In this document: positions 1 to 9,860 of the stretch, piece by piece
Layout of the letters: the number at the start of each line of letters is the position of its first letter
Position numbering within the stretch: the stretch's first letter is position 1
From: Agapetus fuscipes
Taxonomy: Eukaryota; Arthropoda; Insecta; Trichoptera; Glossosomatidae
NCBI GenBank assembly: GCA_951799405.1
Contig: OX637344.1
Coordinates: 16,554,001 to 16,618,000 of the forward strand
Direction: 5' to 3'
DNA: 64,000 nt
The notes under the pieces: model-generated
What the model saw: the letters and a program-made list of their open reading frames with translations, nothing else
Told to the model about the DNA's origin: nothing
The model's database searches: none
Position numbers and translations under genes: made by a program

Positions 1-1
1 G

Positions 2-172
2 GGGTCATTAATGGCAACCATTGTGGTCGATCGACTAGACCTGGACATGGTAGTACCGTCAATGCTCCAATCAGGAGAGATTTGGCGGGCCTGGGATACC
101 TTTGCCTCTCGCGTGATTGGAGAGAAGGAGGATGCTGAGCGCGTAAGGCGAAGGATGAACATGACCCGCTAA
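2..172 (+). pseudogene. C-terminal end of a non-LTR retrotransposon ORF (partial at window edge)
   Basis: An open frame enters from the left edge and stops with TAA at 170-172, giving 56 residues. It has the amphipathic, charged ending common in Jockey/I/R1-type polyproteins: MLQSGEIWRAWDTFASRVI followed by KE-ED-AERVRRR. Those elements often end with a 'W..V..F...V...KE..ER' segment after the RNase H or zinc-knuckle region. The call rests on this resemblance only, because the rest of the element lies outside the window. The next 130 bases hold repeated 'gtagatagt' words and nothing coding. Confidence 0.45.
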
Positions 173-309
173 AATGTAGTTTCTATAGAAAATGTAGATA
201 GTAGTCTTAGCATAATGTAGATAGTGTAGATTTGCCAATTGACACAACTGAAATATGAAGACATGCTGTGCATGTAAAGACACACCACACTCTGAAGTCA
301 TGCTTGATG

Positions 310-612
310 GCAGTTCTAGAGTGTGGTAAGATGTAGAGGGGGGTTTTTAGTGAGTAAAAGTCTCACATATCCTGCCAGCGGAAACAATGGCAGGAATCTT
401 TTGAAGATTTTCCCCTCTCAATGGAAAAAAAGGTACTCTCCCACCACCTCCCACCCAGTTCATACAACTCATGCGGAGTTGCTTCACTCGGTGAACAACA
501 TTACAATATTTTTTTCAAGTGGCTGAGGGCCTTCCCGATGAAGTTAATCAGCTAGTGTAACCCTATTTGTGTCAAAGAAAAGAAAGTCCTCCAGATCAGA
601 GGCTACTGTATC
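310..612 (+). repeat. Interspersed repeat, second copy at 14485-14670
   Basis: The blocks 'actcatgcggagt', 'cttcactcggtga', 'ggccttcccg' and 'aagttaatcagcta' occur in the same order and spacing at 14510-14605. Both copies are followed by 'gaaaagaaa(g/a)tcct'. No terminal repeats, RNA polymerase III boxes or convincing ORF are visible. At the second locus the repeat directly follows the A-run of a LINE-J tail, so it may belong to that element's neighbourhood. The short ORFs here look like chance. Confidence 0.6.
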
Positions 613-725
613 ACTCGTATCTTTCTTCTTTTCGATGTCCTTACTGCTCATTTCTCTCCTTGGCCTTCATCAGCCTTCGCCTCCAACTCCTCCTGTCTAC
701 CTCTGCGGCTTTCCAGTCTATCACC

Positions 726-890
726 TGAAGCGCTATTCTGCTAAATTTTGTACACTTTTAATATCAATCTAAGTCAGAGCTTGGTAGCGTTTTCTAAAGA
801 ACTCTAAAGATAAAACAACCACATTACACCTTAATTTTGGGCTATCTCGTCGCTTTAAGGTCGTAAAGAATTAAGCAGAATAGCGCTTCT
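726..890. mobile_element. Small MITE with terminal inverted repeats
   Basis: The left end reads ctgaagcgctattctgct and the right end agcagaatagcgcttctgcag, an inverted match of about 20 bp around 120 bp of AT-rich sequence. Length and structure fit a non-autonomous DNA transposon. No transposase is present and the superfamily cannot be assigned. Confidence 0.6.
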
Positions 891-934
891 GCAGTAGTAG
901 GTTTGCTTGCAACATTTTACCTAAAACTAAGGAC

Positions 935-1085
935 TGAATAAATATTTTCTCCCATTCTTTTAAATTAACCGATGGCTCCAATCAAACTTAAATTTTGAAT
1001 ATTAAATCTCTAAATGCGTTTTTGTACCATATCTTGCCTACCTTTTGGGCGCATTTGCCTGTATGTGATGCACGCCACTGGTTTC
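935..1085. repeat. Interspersed repeat shared with 48270-48450
   Basis: 'aataaatattttctcccattc' and, 90-150 bases later, 'gcgcat(t/g)tgcctgtatg(t/g)gatgcacgcc' are found in the same order at 48270-48450. The middle differs by indels. No coding potential is seen and the class is unknown. Confidence 0.5.
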
Positions 1086-1275
1086 CAGTATGGTTGGACA
1101 GCCTCATACCGACCTATAAGCTCACTTCAGTGCCTGTTTAGCTTATGTAACAATTGATTCAAAGATGACCTTTGAATGAAATTGTCTTAACTTTTGCCAA
1201 TGTCACCGCTGTTTCAGGAAAGGACGGCAAGAGTTGCAGGGTGTATGTCCATTTTTTATTTGGTTTTTATGTTGT

Positions 1276-1606
1276 AGGCTCTATTATATAGGCTCTATAT
1301 AGGCTTTGGACATATTGAAAGGATGAATGAAGACCGACTGACAAAAAGAGTGTATAAAGGGAATGTAATAGGTAAGCGTGGAAGGGGAAGACCTAGAAAA
1401 GAATGGATTGATCAGATAAGTGAGATTGCGAATGAATGGAATTTACAGAGTGGAAACAAAAGAAGAGCATGCATGAAAAGAGTGATGAAATTAGATGAGA
1501 TGAAAGAAGTATGCAGGGACAGAGTCAAGTGGAGGCACTTATGTGGAGGTACTGGCCACCCCTAGAGGAATGGCGGCAGGATACAAGACAAGACAAGACA
1601 AGGCTC
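1276..1606 (+). mobile_element. 5'-truncated LINE-T insertion with AGGCTC target duplication
   Basis: AGGCTC occurs at 1276-1281 and again at 1601-1606, exactly where REP-A is broken, so this is a clean insertion. The insert begins with filler made of 'ggctctatata' repeats, enters LINE coding sequence at about 1305 (FGHIERMNEDRLTKRVY), and ends with GGCGGCAGGAT followed by (ACAAG)n. The microsatellite tail and 5' truncation are hallmarks of target-primed reverse transcription. Its coding part is listed separately. Confidence 0.85.
1305..1565 (+). pseudogene. C-terminus of LINE-T reverse transcriptase
   Basis: The frame encodes FGHIERMNEDRLTKRVYK, then GKRGRGRPRKEWIDQI, then NEWNLQSGNKRRACMKR, and ends CGGTGHP-stop. 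The 'W(F)GH.ERM...RL.K.VY.G...G.RGRGRPR..W.DQI' string is a familiar C-terminal tail of non-LTR reverse transcriptases in invertebrates; the exact clade cannot be fixed from this part. RT catalytic motifs are absent, so the fragment is not functional. The stop codon lies only about 25 bases before the (ACAAG)n tail, so the element has an unusually short 3' UTR. Confidence 0.8.
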
Positions 1607-1744
1607 ACATGAGGCATGTGCAAGCGCGAACTTGTACATGTCTGGTTGTGAGAATGCATGTAATGTGAATCTCCAATGTAACACATCTTTGCAACTTAGA
1701 TTAGATTAGATTAGATTAAAAATAACACTCTTCACAATCTGAGC

Positions 1745-2325
1745 TATGAAAAAAACGATAATGCGAGAGTGGTTTTTAATATTTTCAAAACAATTTCTAT
1801 CATTCAAAAAATGATAATCTCTGCGTATATTGGTCATCACGGCAAAATGCTTGGAGCGACTAATCAACTGATGTCTTTTGCAGCCCGTATATATAGGTAC
1901 AAAAGAGATCATTCTTGCATATTCCAAATCATTCGATCTCTCGCTCATACCAGACCACCGTTCTATGTACCTTACTACTACCATCATGCTAGAGACAGAT
2001 TGTTCCACACACTTCGCTGCCTTAGTTCTTGTTTATAGTATACGCCATTGAGAAACTTTTACATGAGCAATGTTTGCATGTGTACTGGACCAATGTGTCT
2101 TATGAAAACAAGAAATTTATTTTTAAAATATTTAAAAGAACTCTCACATTATCGAGTTTTACGGTTTTTCTAAGCTCAGATTGTGTAGAATTTGATTCAT
2201 AAGACAACTGCATGAAAAAGTCATATTTGACAAGATTGGCGTATACGATAAACAAGAACTGGGGGAGCGACTAGCCTACATGTTCAAGCGCACGTGGGTA
2301 CTTTAAATCCTTAGTTCGTAACAAT
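1745..2325 (-). repeat. LTR-like repeat (possible solo LTR), interrupted by MITE-D
   Basis: On the minus strand the sequence begins TGTTACGAACTAAGGATTT (near 2325), continues to about 2270, is broken by MITE-D, and resumes at about 2014 with TGTGTGGAACAATCTG. It includes CGAGAGATCGAATGATTTGG and a TATA-like 'cctatatatac' before 'gggctgcaaaagacatcag'. Related copies lie at 39610-39790, 52716-52866, 53519-54060 and 62790-63440. The TGTTACGAAC start and TATA-like box suggest an LTR. No gag/pol sequence or paired LTR is in the window, so the class is inferred. Confidence 0.45.
2015..2269. mobile_element. MITE-D copy 1
   Basis: The ends are inverted: cttagttcttgtttatagta on the left, and on the right a segment whose complement is cccagttcttgtttatcgta. 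A second inner inverted pair (gtgtcttatga / tcataagac) lies inside. The insertion splits an LTR-like repeat. A second copy with the same ends lies at 59113-59370. There is no coding potential; it is a non-autonomous DNA transposon of unknown superfamily. Confidence 0.75.
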
Positions 2326-2632
2326 TAATTGTGTTTAGACTTTTTTCAAGATGAATACAGGGTGCAAGGGTACATTATGCGTGTTGTATGTGACCACGAT
2401 TGGAGAGTGTGTATAAACAGTATATGGCATATGTGCGGAGCCCTGAGGGGGTGCGGTGTGTGGAGGAAACGGGGCTGGGGGGGAATTGTCGATGGTTTGA
2501 GATGGAAATTAACAGGGATGGTGAAATAGGATCCTCTATTTACAGGAGACCGGATATTCAAATGGACTCAACAAATTTGAATTTTGAACTATTTTCTTGG
2601 TGTTGAGCAAACGTTAGTGTCATACTTTCTTG

Positions 2633-2860
2633 TGAATCCTGTGCGGGAGACTCCCTAGCTATAACTAACCACCCTACCCATACTGTAAACAAATTATTCA
2701 TTTTGCCAATGTCACCACTGTTTCAGGGAATGTCGGCAAGAGTTACAGGTTATGTTCATTTGACATTGGAGTTTTATGCTTAAAGTCCACATGCGGCATG
2801 TATAAGCGCGAACTTATACGCGTTTGCTCGTAAGAATTTATGCGAACTTATAATAATAAT
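2633..2860. repeat. LINE-J end fragment followed by a truncated REP-A (+)
   Basis: The complement of the LINE-J 3' end (gaatcctgtgcgggagactccc) sits at 2633-2657. From 2690 REP-A runs forward ('ttgccaatgtcaccactgtttcaggg', 'ccacatgcggcatgtataagcgcgaac') to about 2850. There its (TTAGA)n end is replaced by the (AAT)n tail of an inverted SINE-B. Confidence 0.7.
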
Positions 2861-2861
2861 A

Positions 2862-3110
2862 ACATTAGCGTGATTTATTTGCCGAGCGCTGTTTTTGTGT
2901 GTATCACACTTCAAGACCCTCTGCGAGCTTGGTCGTCGCTGTAGAAAGCGCCAATACTCAAGCAAGACCCAGTGGCTGTAAGGCTAGATGGACCTTTCAT
3001 GACCGGTCTTTGGTAAAGGTATATGAATTTTTCACCCAGCGAAGAGCATATTGGGTGTGATTCACACTAAAACCGCGCTCACCAAATAAATCATCGTTTT
3101 ATTATTATTT
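2862..3110. mobile_element. SINE-B fragment (-) with an inverted extra 3' end (+)
   Basis: Reading the minus strand from about 3050 to 2868 gives SINE-B body and tail (ctgggtcttgcttgagtatt, then caccaaataaatca in reverse). At 3053-3095 the same tail appears forward (gtgtgattcacactaaaacc ... ctcaccaaataaatcat), so the unit folds back on itself. The tRNA head is missing. This arrangement fits 5' inversion during insertion or a tail-to-tail pair. Confidence 0.7.
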
Positions 3111-3840
3111 ATTATAACCGGTTTTTAAGTTTTCTGACTGGCAACCCTGCCACCAAGCACGTTGGATGGAAAATAAACGACGCGACGTGGCTGCAAGGAA
3201 GATGTGCTTTATTGAATTGTAAGGAAAAGATGAATTGCGTTGGTACAGCTATATCTACCGGCAAATATATAAATAAAACTTTTGCGTCAACCCTGCTCCC
3301 ACAGAATAAACCATGTTTTATACCCCCGTCGATCGTGTAAATAAAAAAATGTATGTATGTAAACTAAATCTCTCACTAGGGTGCCATTGTATATCTTCAA
3401 TTCGTTTTTCTATTAACGCGGTCAAGGGGAGTACACGCGACGTTTCATACTCGCGCTACTGATAGTACATTTCGCACGCTTAATAATAAAGAGAAATAAC
3501 TCGAAAATTGGGAAAATCGAGATTTTGTAATAAAACGCAAGAACAATGCGAGAAGAATAGGTAGAATGCGACAGCCGTTCAATTTGGACGAATATGACCG
3601 AGATAAAACATTGGCCGCCTTTTTCATCCCATACAAGTTGTACTGGCTGTCTGAACTTTAAACGTGATTTCCCAACATTCTTGTTTTTTGAGTTATTGCT
3701 CTTTATTATTAAACGTGCGATTTGTAGATAGATAAACGGGGGGGGGGGGGGGGGGGGGCGTCGCCTTAAATTGAATAAAATTCGAGAAACTTCGTGGAAA
3801 ATTCAAAAGGAGCGCACGGTGTTTTTTTTTTTTCATGAAA
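3110..3840. other. Non-coding stretch with a 21-base G run
   Basis: No element is recognised here apart from 3350-3470, which resembles 32879-32990 ('aaatctctcac...agggtgc', 'ttaacgcg...ggggagt'). An uninterrupted run of 21 G lies at 3738-3758. Open frames crossing the run are spurious. Confidence 0.5.
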
Positions 3841-4130
3841 ACCGGTCGATAGCTCAGTTGGTAGAGTGCTTGCATTCCATCCCGTGAGCTGGGGTTCGAA
3901 TCCCACCGAGTTGTTGATTTCAAACACAAAATAAAATACCTGCAAGGTTTACTAAGCTTTCCCAAGAAATGAGCACCAGCGTCCTCGGAAACTGGGAACT
4001 CCCCATTTCAACTGAAGTGGTTGGCGTAAGGCCGACCCCCTTATCTGTAGAAATAAATAAGTTACTTTCACCATATGCGAATTCTTCGGGGAAAAAGCGA
4101 CAAGAAGTTACACTTTATGTGTAGTTTATT
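3841..4130 (+). mobile_element. SINE-G, nearly full copy
   Basis: The tRNA-derived head has an A box (TAGCTCAGTTGG) at about 3849 and a B box (GGTTCGAATCC) at about 3893, the internal RNA polymerase III promoter layout. The body contains ccaagaaatgagcaccagcg, tcaactgaagtggttggcgt and the 3' hallmark 'aagaagttacactttatgtg'. Parallel copies lie at 60308-60630 (+), 37375-37690 (-) and 46690-47028 (-). This is a tRNA relic in a retroposon, not a tRNA gene: the acceptor stem does not close. Confidence 0.85.
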
Positions 4131-4221
4131 AGCGTTTTTTTTTTAAAATAATAGTTACAGATATTATTACTGTTTGTGTGGTTGCCAAGACGTGAGCAGC
4201 CGTTTGGTACCGGACCGCCAA

Positions 4222-4567
4222 ATAAAGGAGGTTGTGATTTTCGCTATCTGGCCGTAAAAAATTATATCTAAAAAATCTAAATATTTTTGTACTTTAAATA
4301 AATGAGTTATTTAAGAGAAACCTACTTTATTATTTAATGATTTGTGTGAAAAGCGAAACTTAAAGGAATTGTATGAAAACAGTCGTGTATTTTACATTTT
4401 TAAATATATTTTTGGGGCCAGTTTTAATGCAAATTCCATTGAGTTTCCTTAATCATGTAAATACTTGAAGGCAATTTAATATTAGATAATTTAAAAGTAC
4501 AAAAAACCCCTAAAAAAAAGTCTAGGATTTTGTATGACCAGACAGCGAAAATCACATCCTCCTTTTT
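4222..4567. mobile_element. MITE of about 345 bp with ~38-bp terminal inverted repeats
   Basis: The left end reads aaaggaggttgtgattttcg ctatctgg. The right end, complemented, reads aaaggaggatgtgattttcg ctgtctgg, with only a few mismatches over about 38 bp. The interior is AT-rich and non-coding. It is a non-autonomous DNA transposon, and this is the only copy seen in the window. Confidence 0.8.
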
Positions 4568-4569
4568 GA

Positions 4570-5004
4570 CAGTTGATTGTAAAGGCTCCCACTTGCCATT
4601 CCTCTCTCAGATAATCTGTATTACTTTGACCCGGTATTTTCAAGTTTAGTTCTTTTTTAGTTAGCTATTACTTTAACTATTATTCAAAATACTCCAGTTC
4701 GAGTTAACTAAAACCAAAAGTGACAGCCTCGCCCCAAAATCTTAGAAACAAGTTCAATGCAATTCAAAAGCTTTAAAACAATAAACTGGTTATAATAATC
4801 AAATGCCTAAGCTTCATTAAGCTGGAAAACGACATAAAAAATATTAAGCTTGCTACAATTTTGATGTATCCTTACATAAAAATTAAACAACTGCTGTCAG
4901 TGAAGACGACGCCATCTTGAAAATCGTTATTTAACTGACTAAATATTTACTGGCGACATTTTGGTGAATTAAACATGATGAAAATTTCACTAAAATTACA
5001 TTTC
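4570..5004. other. AT-rich intergenic sequence, nothing recognised
   Basis: There are no long open frames, no copies of the named repeat families and no inverted ends that I can see. Confidence 0.5.
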
Positions 5005-5250
5005 AGTCTTGTCTTGTCTTGTATCCTGACGCCATTCCTCTAGGGGTGGCCGGTACCTCCACACAAGTGCCTCCACTTGACTCTGTTCTTGCATACTTCT
5101 TTCATCTCATCTAGTTCCATCACTCTTTTCATGCACGCTCTTCTCTTGTTTCCGCTCTGTAGATTCCATTTACTCGCAATCTCACACATCTGATTAATCC
5201 ATTCTTTCCTAGGTTTTTCCCTTGCACGCTCACCTATTAACCTATTAAGT
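5005..5250 (-). pseudogene. LINE-T 3' fragment, 5'-truncated
   Basis: The minus strand encodes the same C-terminal tail as 1305-1565 (ERKNEW / RRACMKRVMELDEMKEVC), with substitutions and frame damage. It is followed by GGCGTCAGGAT and the (ACAAG)n tail, seen here as gtcttgtcttgtcttgtatc. The 5' break is near 5250, where LINE similarity ends in 'acctattaacctattaagta'. Confidence 0.75.
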
Positions 5251-5628
5251 AAACTTTACTTTACTTGAAAATACCGAGCCTTAAAGTTTACACTCATTAT
5301 CCTTCAGAGCCTTTATAAAGGACGTGCAGAGAATCCTGGATCTCTCACAGACCTTAAACTAAGGTCATCAACTCATTATGCCGACCACAATGCGAGCCAA
5401 TCAACAGGCTTTAATAGAGGTCTCGAATTAAATTTTCAATTCGTTCCCGTTCCCGATCGATTTAAATGATCTTTCAATATCATGAAAACAATATGTAAGA
5501 TATTAGTAGTTGTGTTTTGTTTTTCTGTGTTAGTTTAATAATAAGTCTATGAAATCTCTAAAAATAAAAAGTTTGCTTAGGTAGGTATCTAATAATAATG
5601 TAAGTAGCTTATTTAATTAATTTATAAG

Positions 5629-5772
5629 TAGCGAGCAGAACTCCGAAGAAGTCGCCCACAGAGGAGACGAAACGTAAGCTGAAAGTCTTCAAGAAAGAAT
5701 AAAAAGAAAAAAGAAGAAGACAAGCAAAAACATGGACCACGGTCAAAACCCGAAACCAGAAAATCAAGCATC
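5629..5772 (+). mobile_element. PLE 3' end, second copy of the 20708-20851 sequence
   Basis: About 143 bases match the sequence after the GIY-YIG ORF at 20708-20851 almost exactly, with a handful of differences. It contains the hammerhead-like core CCGAAGA (5643-5649) ... GAAA (5669-5672). No coding part is left here, so this is a severely 5'-truncated PLE. A partial SINE-B body follows at once. Confidence 0.75.
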
Positions 5773-5775
5773 ATA

Positions 5776-5850
5776 ATAATAATTTATTTATATTTCCAAA
5801 TGGGCTCTTCGCTGGGTTAAAAAATTCATAAACCTTTACCAAAGACTTTT
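5776..5850 (+). mobile_element. SINE-B body fragment
   Basis: 'atatttccaaatgggctcttcgctgggtt' and 'aaaattcataaacctttaccaaagac' match the middle of the full SINE-B at 6948-7232. Head and tail are missing. Confidence 0.6.
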
Positions 5851-6645
5851 TGTTTCATTTATCCTTTTTTATTTCAAGGAAATTGGATTTAAAAGAATAA
5901 TTTTTTACTTTGTCTTCTATAGATATTACTCCTAACATCATTGAAAAAACTTAAAATTAAGGAAATGTAATTTAAATAATTTTCACAAGTAATTATGTCA
6001 CATTAAGTAAAATATTTACGTTTATGTAACAGAAGCATTAAAAAGTATCAGATATTTTCAAAACCATTGACAACACTAAATTATGTTGTCAAGGAAAATA
6101 AAATCAACAATTCGTTGCTAAGCAACATTACCTGCTTACATAAATTAACGACGGAGTAGAGACACATAACGTGATAGGAAAGGACAACAACAAAACACGT
6201 ATGTTGTGCGAGCGAGACAAAACAAGGTACAATGTCTGGCGAAATTAGATTTCAGTGACTGTATGGATCACAGTGTTTAGAACTAAATCAAATAAATAGC
6301 CTCTCCATTTAATAGAACTCCATGTATGGAATAAATTTATTCCACATCTGTCTATTTCTTTTATATTGATGAAAAATGCTGAAAGAAAGGGATGAATTTT
6401 AATCCATTCCCCATAATTTGCCATCGTTCTAATTGATTTTCCTGAAGAAAAGCAATCACTTTGGGACCCTTTCTTCTATTTGTGATGGAATGATTTCAAT
6501 AATTCCTATAAGTGGCCAATCAAAATTAGTTGTGAGGACATACTAATTTAGAATCTAGACACTTTTCAAAGGCGAAGGCTGACTTTTCCTATTGAGGTCG
6601 ATAATCTAAGTAAATTTAAAAATCTATGCCCACAAGCAGACACCT
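5850..6645. other. AT-rich intergenic sequence, nothing recognised
   Basis: No coding potential and no copies of the named families are visible over about 800 bases. Confidence 0.5.
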
Positions 6646-6647
6646 AT

Positions 6648-6887
6648 CTATAAGTTGCAAGGATATATTCATTTAAAGGTCTCAAATGCATGCCCACAAA
6701 CAAACACGTGTAGTTCGCGCTTACACATGCTGAATGTGTACTTACAAATAAAATCCAAACCGCAAATGAACATAAGCCCTACAACTTTTGCCGACCTTCC
6801 CTGACACAGGGGTGACACTGGCAAAGTGAACCATTTTTTTACAATAAGGGTTGTCAGCCTCATACCAACCTATAAGTCAAGGAATAA
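6648..6887 (-). repeat. REP-A copy (-)
   Basis: Complement of REP-A: 'aagttgcaaggatatattc' (tail side), 'tgcatgcccacaaacaaacacg', 'gccgaccttccctgacacagg', ending 'ccaacctataagtcaaggaat'. The (TTAGA)n tail has been lost or reduced. Confidence 0.8.
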
Positions 6888-6947
6888 CATATATCAACCT
6901 ATAGCGCGCATAATTTTTTTTTTTGTGTTCGTTTGTCATTTGTCCAT

Positions 6948-7232
6948 TGACCGGTCCGTAGTCCAGTGGCAGCACTTCGGATTCGTAAATGGAAGGTTGT
7001 GGGCTCGAATCCCGGCAGAGTACAAAAAAAAAACATTTATATTTTCAAATACGCTCTTCGCTGGGTGAAAAATTCACATTCCTTTACCAAAGACAGGTCA
7101 CTCAAGGTCCATCCAGCCTTACAGAAACTGGGTGTTGCTTGAGTATTGGCGCTTTCTACAGATACGATCAAGCTGGCAGAAGGCTCTTGAGGTGTGATTC
7201 ACACAAAAAACATCGCTCACCAAATAAATCTA
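6948..7232 (+). mobile_element. SINE-B, full-length reference copy
   Basis: Head: ggtccgtagtccagtggcag (A box), then gggctcgaatcccggc (B box, one change from GGTTCGAATCC). Body: 'aatacgctcttcgctgggtg', 'ccatccagccttacagaaac'. Tail: cttgaggtgtgattcacac ... gctcaccaaataaat. The tail matches the 3' end of the L2-like LINE at 33650-33720, which suggests SINE-B uses that LINE's machinery. ORFs across it are spurious. Confidence 0.85.
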
Positions 7233-7241
7233 TAACAAGTG

Positions 7242-7300
7242 TCATAGACCCCTAGAGTCTCTTGAATCTAGGGAGCCTCCCGCACAGGCTTCCTTAAAAA
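7242..7300 (+). mobile_element. LINE-J 3' end fragment
   Basis: 'gacccctagagtctcttgaatc' followed by 'gagcctcccgcacagg' and 'ttccttaaaaac' matches the LINE-J terminus at 14440-14480. The piece directly follows the SINE-B tail. Confidence 0.6.
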
Positions 7301-7742
7301 CAAATCGATGTACTGTTTTGTTGATGATATAACTCGGAAGCTTTCGGCTTACCTTCCTACAGCTGTATTTGCACTTCGCAGTAAAACTTTTGACTTGTGA
7401 AGAGCTCGTCCATCTCTCAGGCATTCCTCTTTTTCATGCCGGCTTATAAGTATTTAATTTCAAAACAAAATTAAACTTTATTTTTGTTTTTGCAAATATC
7501 TCCAGTGCGAATAATTTCTGGAAACTTAAATTTACAAACTTAAATGCAAATAACTTAAGTTTTCTACAGAAATAAACTCGTGAATAGGAATGCAATTCAC
7601 AAACCTTTTTGTGTGTAGGAAGTCTCGTCTTTGCCAGCAATCGTATAGGTTGATTGTAAGCGATAAAACATGGCCGTACGTAAGCGGGTGATACATTTTG
7701 TACGGAGAACTTTTGACTTCCCTATCAGCTGTTTGCCAAGAC

Positions 7743-8122
7743 TAATCTAAAATGCAAAAATATGTGACATTAAGGATTCACATTATATGCATTTTCACAA
7801 GCAGACACGTATAAGTTCGCCCTTAAACATGCCGAATGTGGACTAACAATATAAAAACCCAAATCTTACTTTCGAAAAATCGAACTTTCTTGAAACAGGG
7901 GTGACATTGGCAAAGTGAACCATTTTCTACAGCATAACATTGCGTCCTAAATTAATGAATTGTCATCCATTATAGCCACGTAGCTATCGCCAAAGTAGCA
8001 ACGAGTAAATTAACGATTTAACATTGAACATAAGTCCTGCATCTTCTCTGGAAACAGAGTTTGAGTGAAAAAAAAATTAGAGTTTGGGTGGTCAGCCTCA
8101 TACCAACTTTTAAGTCAAAGAA
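7743..8122 (-). repeat. Two REP-A pieces (-)
   Basis: 7743-7945 covers most of REP-A from the tail side ('aaaatgcaaaaatatgtgac') to 'tggcaaagtgaaccattttc'. A second head piece ('gtggtcagcctcatacc...caa') lies at 8020-8122 after unrelated sequence. They may be one copy split by an insertion, or two copies. Confidence 0.65.
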
Positions 8123-8289
8123 TTTATATTGCGTGATAAGAGGTACTAAAGCAAATATTTTTAATGACGATGACATGAAAATTGTAGTTTAAATCGAATT
8201 TTTATGCTAAGCAGATGTTAGGTATACATTCCGACATAAATACTTATCGATAAACCAGAATTCCTGGGGAAGAACTTCTGGTAAGCTAC

Positions 8290-8750
8290 ACATATAGTGC
8301 GACTTCTTGCCGGACTCTCCCCAAAAGGAGTCACATGTGAAGAGTGGGACCTATTTATTTTTACAGGTAAGAGAAAGTGTGAAAGTGAAGATTAAAAGAA
8401 GCATGCTTAGATGGTTTGGACATATGGAGAGAATGAATGATAAAAGACTGACGAAGAAAGTATATGTTGCAAGAATAGATAGATGTCGTGGTATAGGATG
8501 ACCGAGAAAGGTATGAATGGATCAAATTTCCGAAATAGCGAATGAATGGGATATCCAGAGTCATAATAAAAGGAGAGCTTGTATGAAGAAGGTTGTGACT
8601 CTATATATAACTTGCAGCTTAGATTTAGACTTTTAGATTAGAAGTGTAATGTTAATTAAAGGTGTGTTAGCACGTTGCACCTGACATTTCAGTTGAAGTG
8701 GGGGTTTCCCAACTCCCGAGAAAGCTGGTTCTCATTTTTACTTTGGTTTA
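8290..8750 (-). mobile_element. SINE-G (-) split by a LINE-A fragment
   Basis: SINE-G 3' sequence (gctacacatatagtgcgact ... cctatttatttttacag) lies at 8290-8366. Its next block (tttcagttgaagtgggggtt) only appears at 8690-8745. Between them lies LINE-A coding sequence and an A/T tail. This gives a relative age: the LINE inserted after the SINE. Confidence 0.7.
8367..8640 (+). pseudogene. LINE-A C-terminal fragment
   Basis: The frame reads VKVKIKRSMLRWFGHMERMN DKRLTKKVY, then hits a stop. It resumes in another frame as DQISEIANEWDIQSHNKRRA CMKKVVT. The tail contains cttgcagcttagatttagac, the LINE-A/REP-A style ending. Frameshifts and stops show it is dead. Confidence 0.75.
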
Positions 8751-9029
8751 TTTTCCATTTTATTAAGTTTATTAAGTACACACGCAACTTGTGTAATGGC
8801 GAACTGATACGTGTGTGATTGTGGGATATATTTAATATTGAAATAAAATGATAATATATTATCTTTGCAACTTAGATTATAGTTTATAGGATGATAAAAA
8901 ATAAAAATTGTTCACTTTCGCCAATATAAGTTGCAGAGAGAAATATGAACATTTAAAATTCATTGTATTTTGTATTGTTTTTGTATTCGCACTGTGAAAA
9001 TTCATATTGCTTAATTTTGTTTGAATCTC

Positions 9030-9277
9030 ATCCAAAAATTATAAAATTAAATTTCAAATTCATATTAAATGCATGCCCACAGACAGGTACAGGTAAATTT
9101 GCAATAACCATGCTGCATGTATACGAGTACTTACAAATTAAAATCCAAGCCTTAAGTGAACATGAATCCTGCAACTTTTACCGAACTCCCCTGAAACAGA
9201 GGTGAAATTGGCAAAGTGAACATTTTTTTTACAATAATCGGGTCAGCCTCATACCAACCTATAAGTCAAGGAATTTC
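9030..9277 (-). repeat. REP-A copy (-)
   Basis: Recognised by 'aatgcatgcccacagacagg', 'aacagaggtgaaattggcaaagtgaac' and the head 'cagcctcataccaacctataagtcaagg'. The part before 9030 is AT-rich and partly REP-A tail-like. Confidence 0.75.
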
Positions 9278-9279
9278 AT

Positions 9280-9860
9280 GCCCAAAATCATAAAATAATA
9301 TCTCGCATTGCAAGCATTATCTAGTAACCACTACAGCGGGCGTTTCTATCACTAATCAATAAATATTTAATTAACTTCAAATCTGTGGGGGACCATAAAA
9401 GGTCAATAGTTTTGTTCCACATGGTTCCATGAAATTAAGTATTTAATATAATAAATCTATATAGGAATATTACCCTAGTCTAATCCCAAGACAGCGTTTA
9501 TAAAACCAATTAACTAAAATTCTGTTATGTTTTAAAGCGGGTTATATTTAATTACAACTGGGTTTTTTTCATTTTATCACTTTAGGTTCAGAGTTACATT
9601 TGCACATAATAATTCGACGGTTGATGGATTTCTGACTCTCTAGACAATTCTGGCCCTTATACAGGTTATTAAGAACATTCTCGTAACATGGAGAATCGTT
9701 ACATACCGCCTTACTAGACTTCACCAGAACATTCGATTCAACACTTTATTGATCTCGAACAAATGCAAAGGAATGCAATTTCCAGGAACATTTCAGGACG
9801 TGTGTGTCTTTTCATATATTTTTTGTAATTACGTATTATTTTTTTTATTATCGAAAGATA
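9280..9860. other. AT-rich intergenic sequence, nothing recognised
   Basis: No coding potential, RNA gene or recognised repeat. Confidence 0.5.

Larger units (their letters stand above)
1187..1718 (+). repeat. REP-A copy interrupted by a LINE-T insertion
   Basis: REP-A sequence runs from 'ttgccaatgtcaccgctg' to the 'tgtaggctc' site at 1281. It resumes at 1601 with 'aggctcacatgaggcatgtg' and ends in (TTAGA)n near 1717. The REP-A core is recognised by 'gtttcaggaaaggacggcaagagttgcag', 'gcatgtgcaagcgcgaactt' and 'tttgcaacttagattaga'. The first 60 bases of the repeat are missing or diverged. Confidence 0.85.

Noticed and set aside
1700..1720. (TTAGA)n runs as telomere-like repeats
   Set aside because: The runs are short (2-5 units), always at the end of REP-A, and differ from TTAGG; they are retroelement tails.
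3841..3905. tRNA gene candidates (also at 6950, 35200, 40340, 42540, 46980, 49310, 60310, 62580)
   Set aside because: A and B boxes are present, but each is followed by the same SINE body and the cloverleaf acceptor stems do not close; these are SINE heads.
6989..7255. 88-residue ORF
   Set aside because: It lies wholly within SINE-B and reads through its tRNA-derived head.
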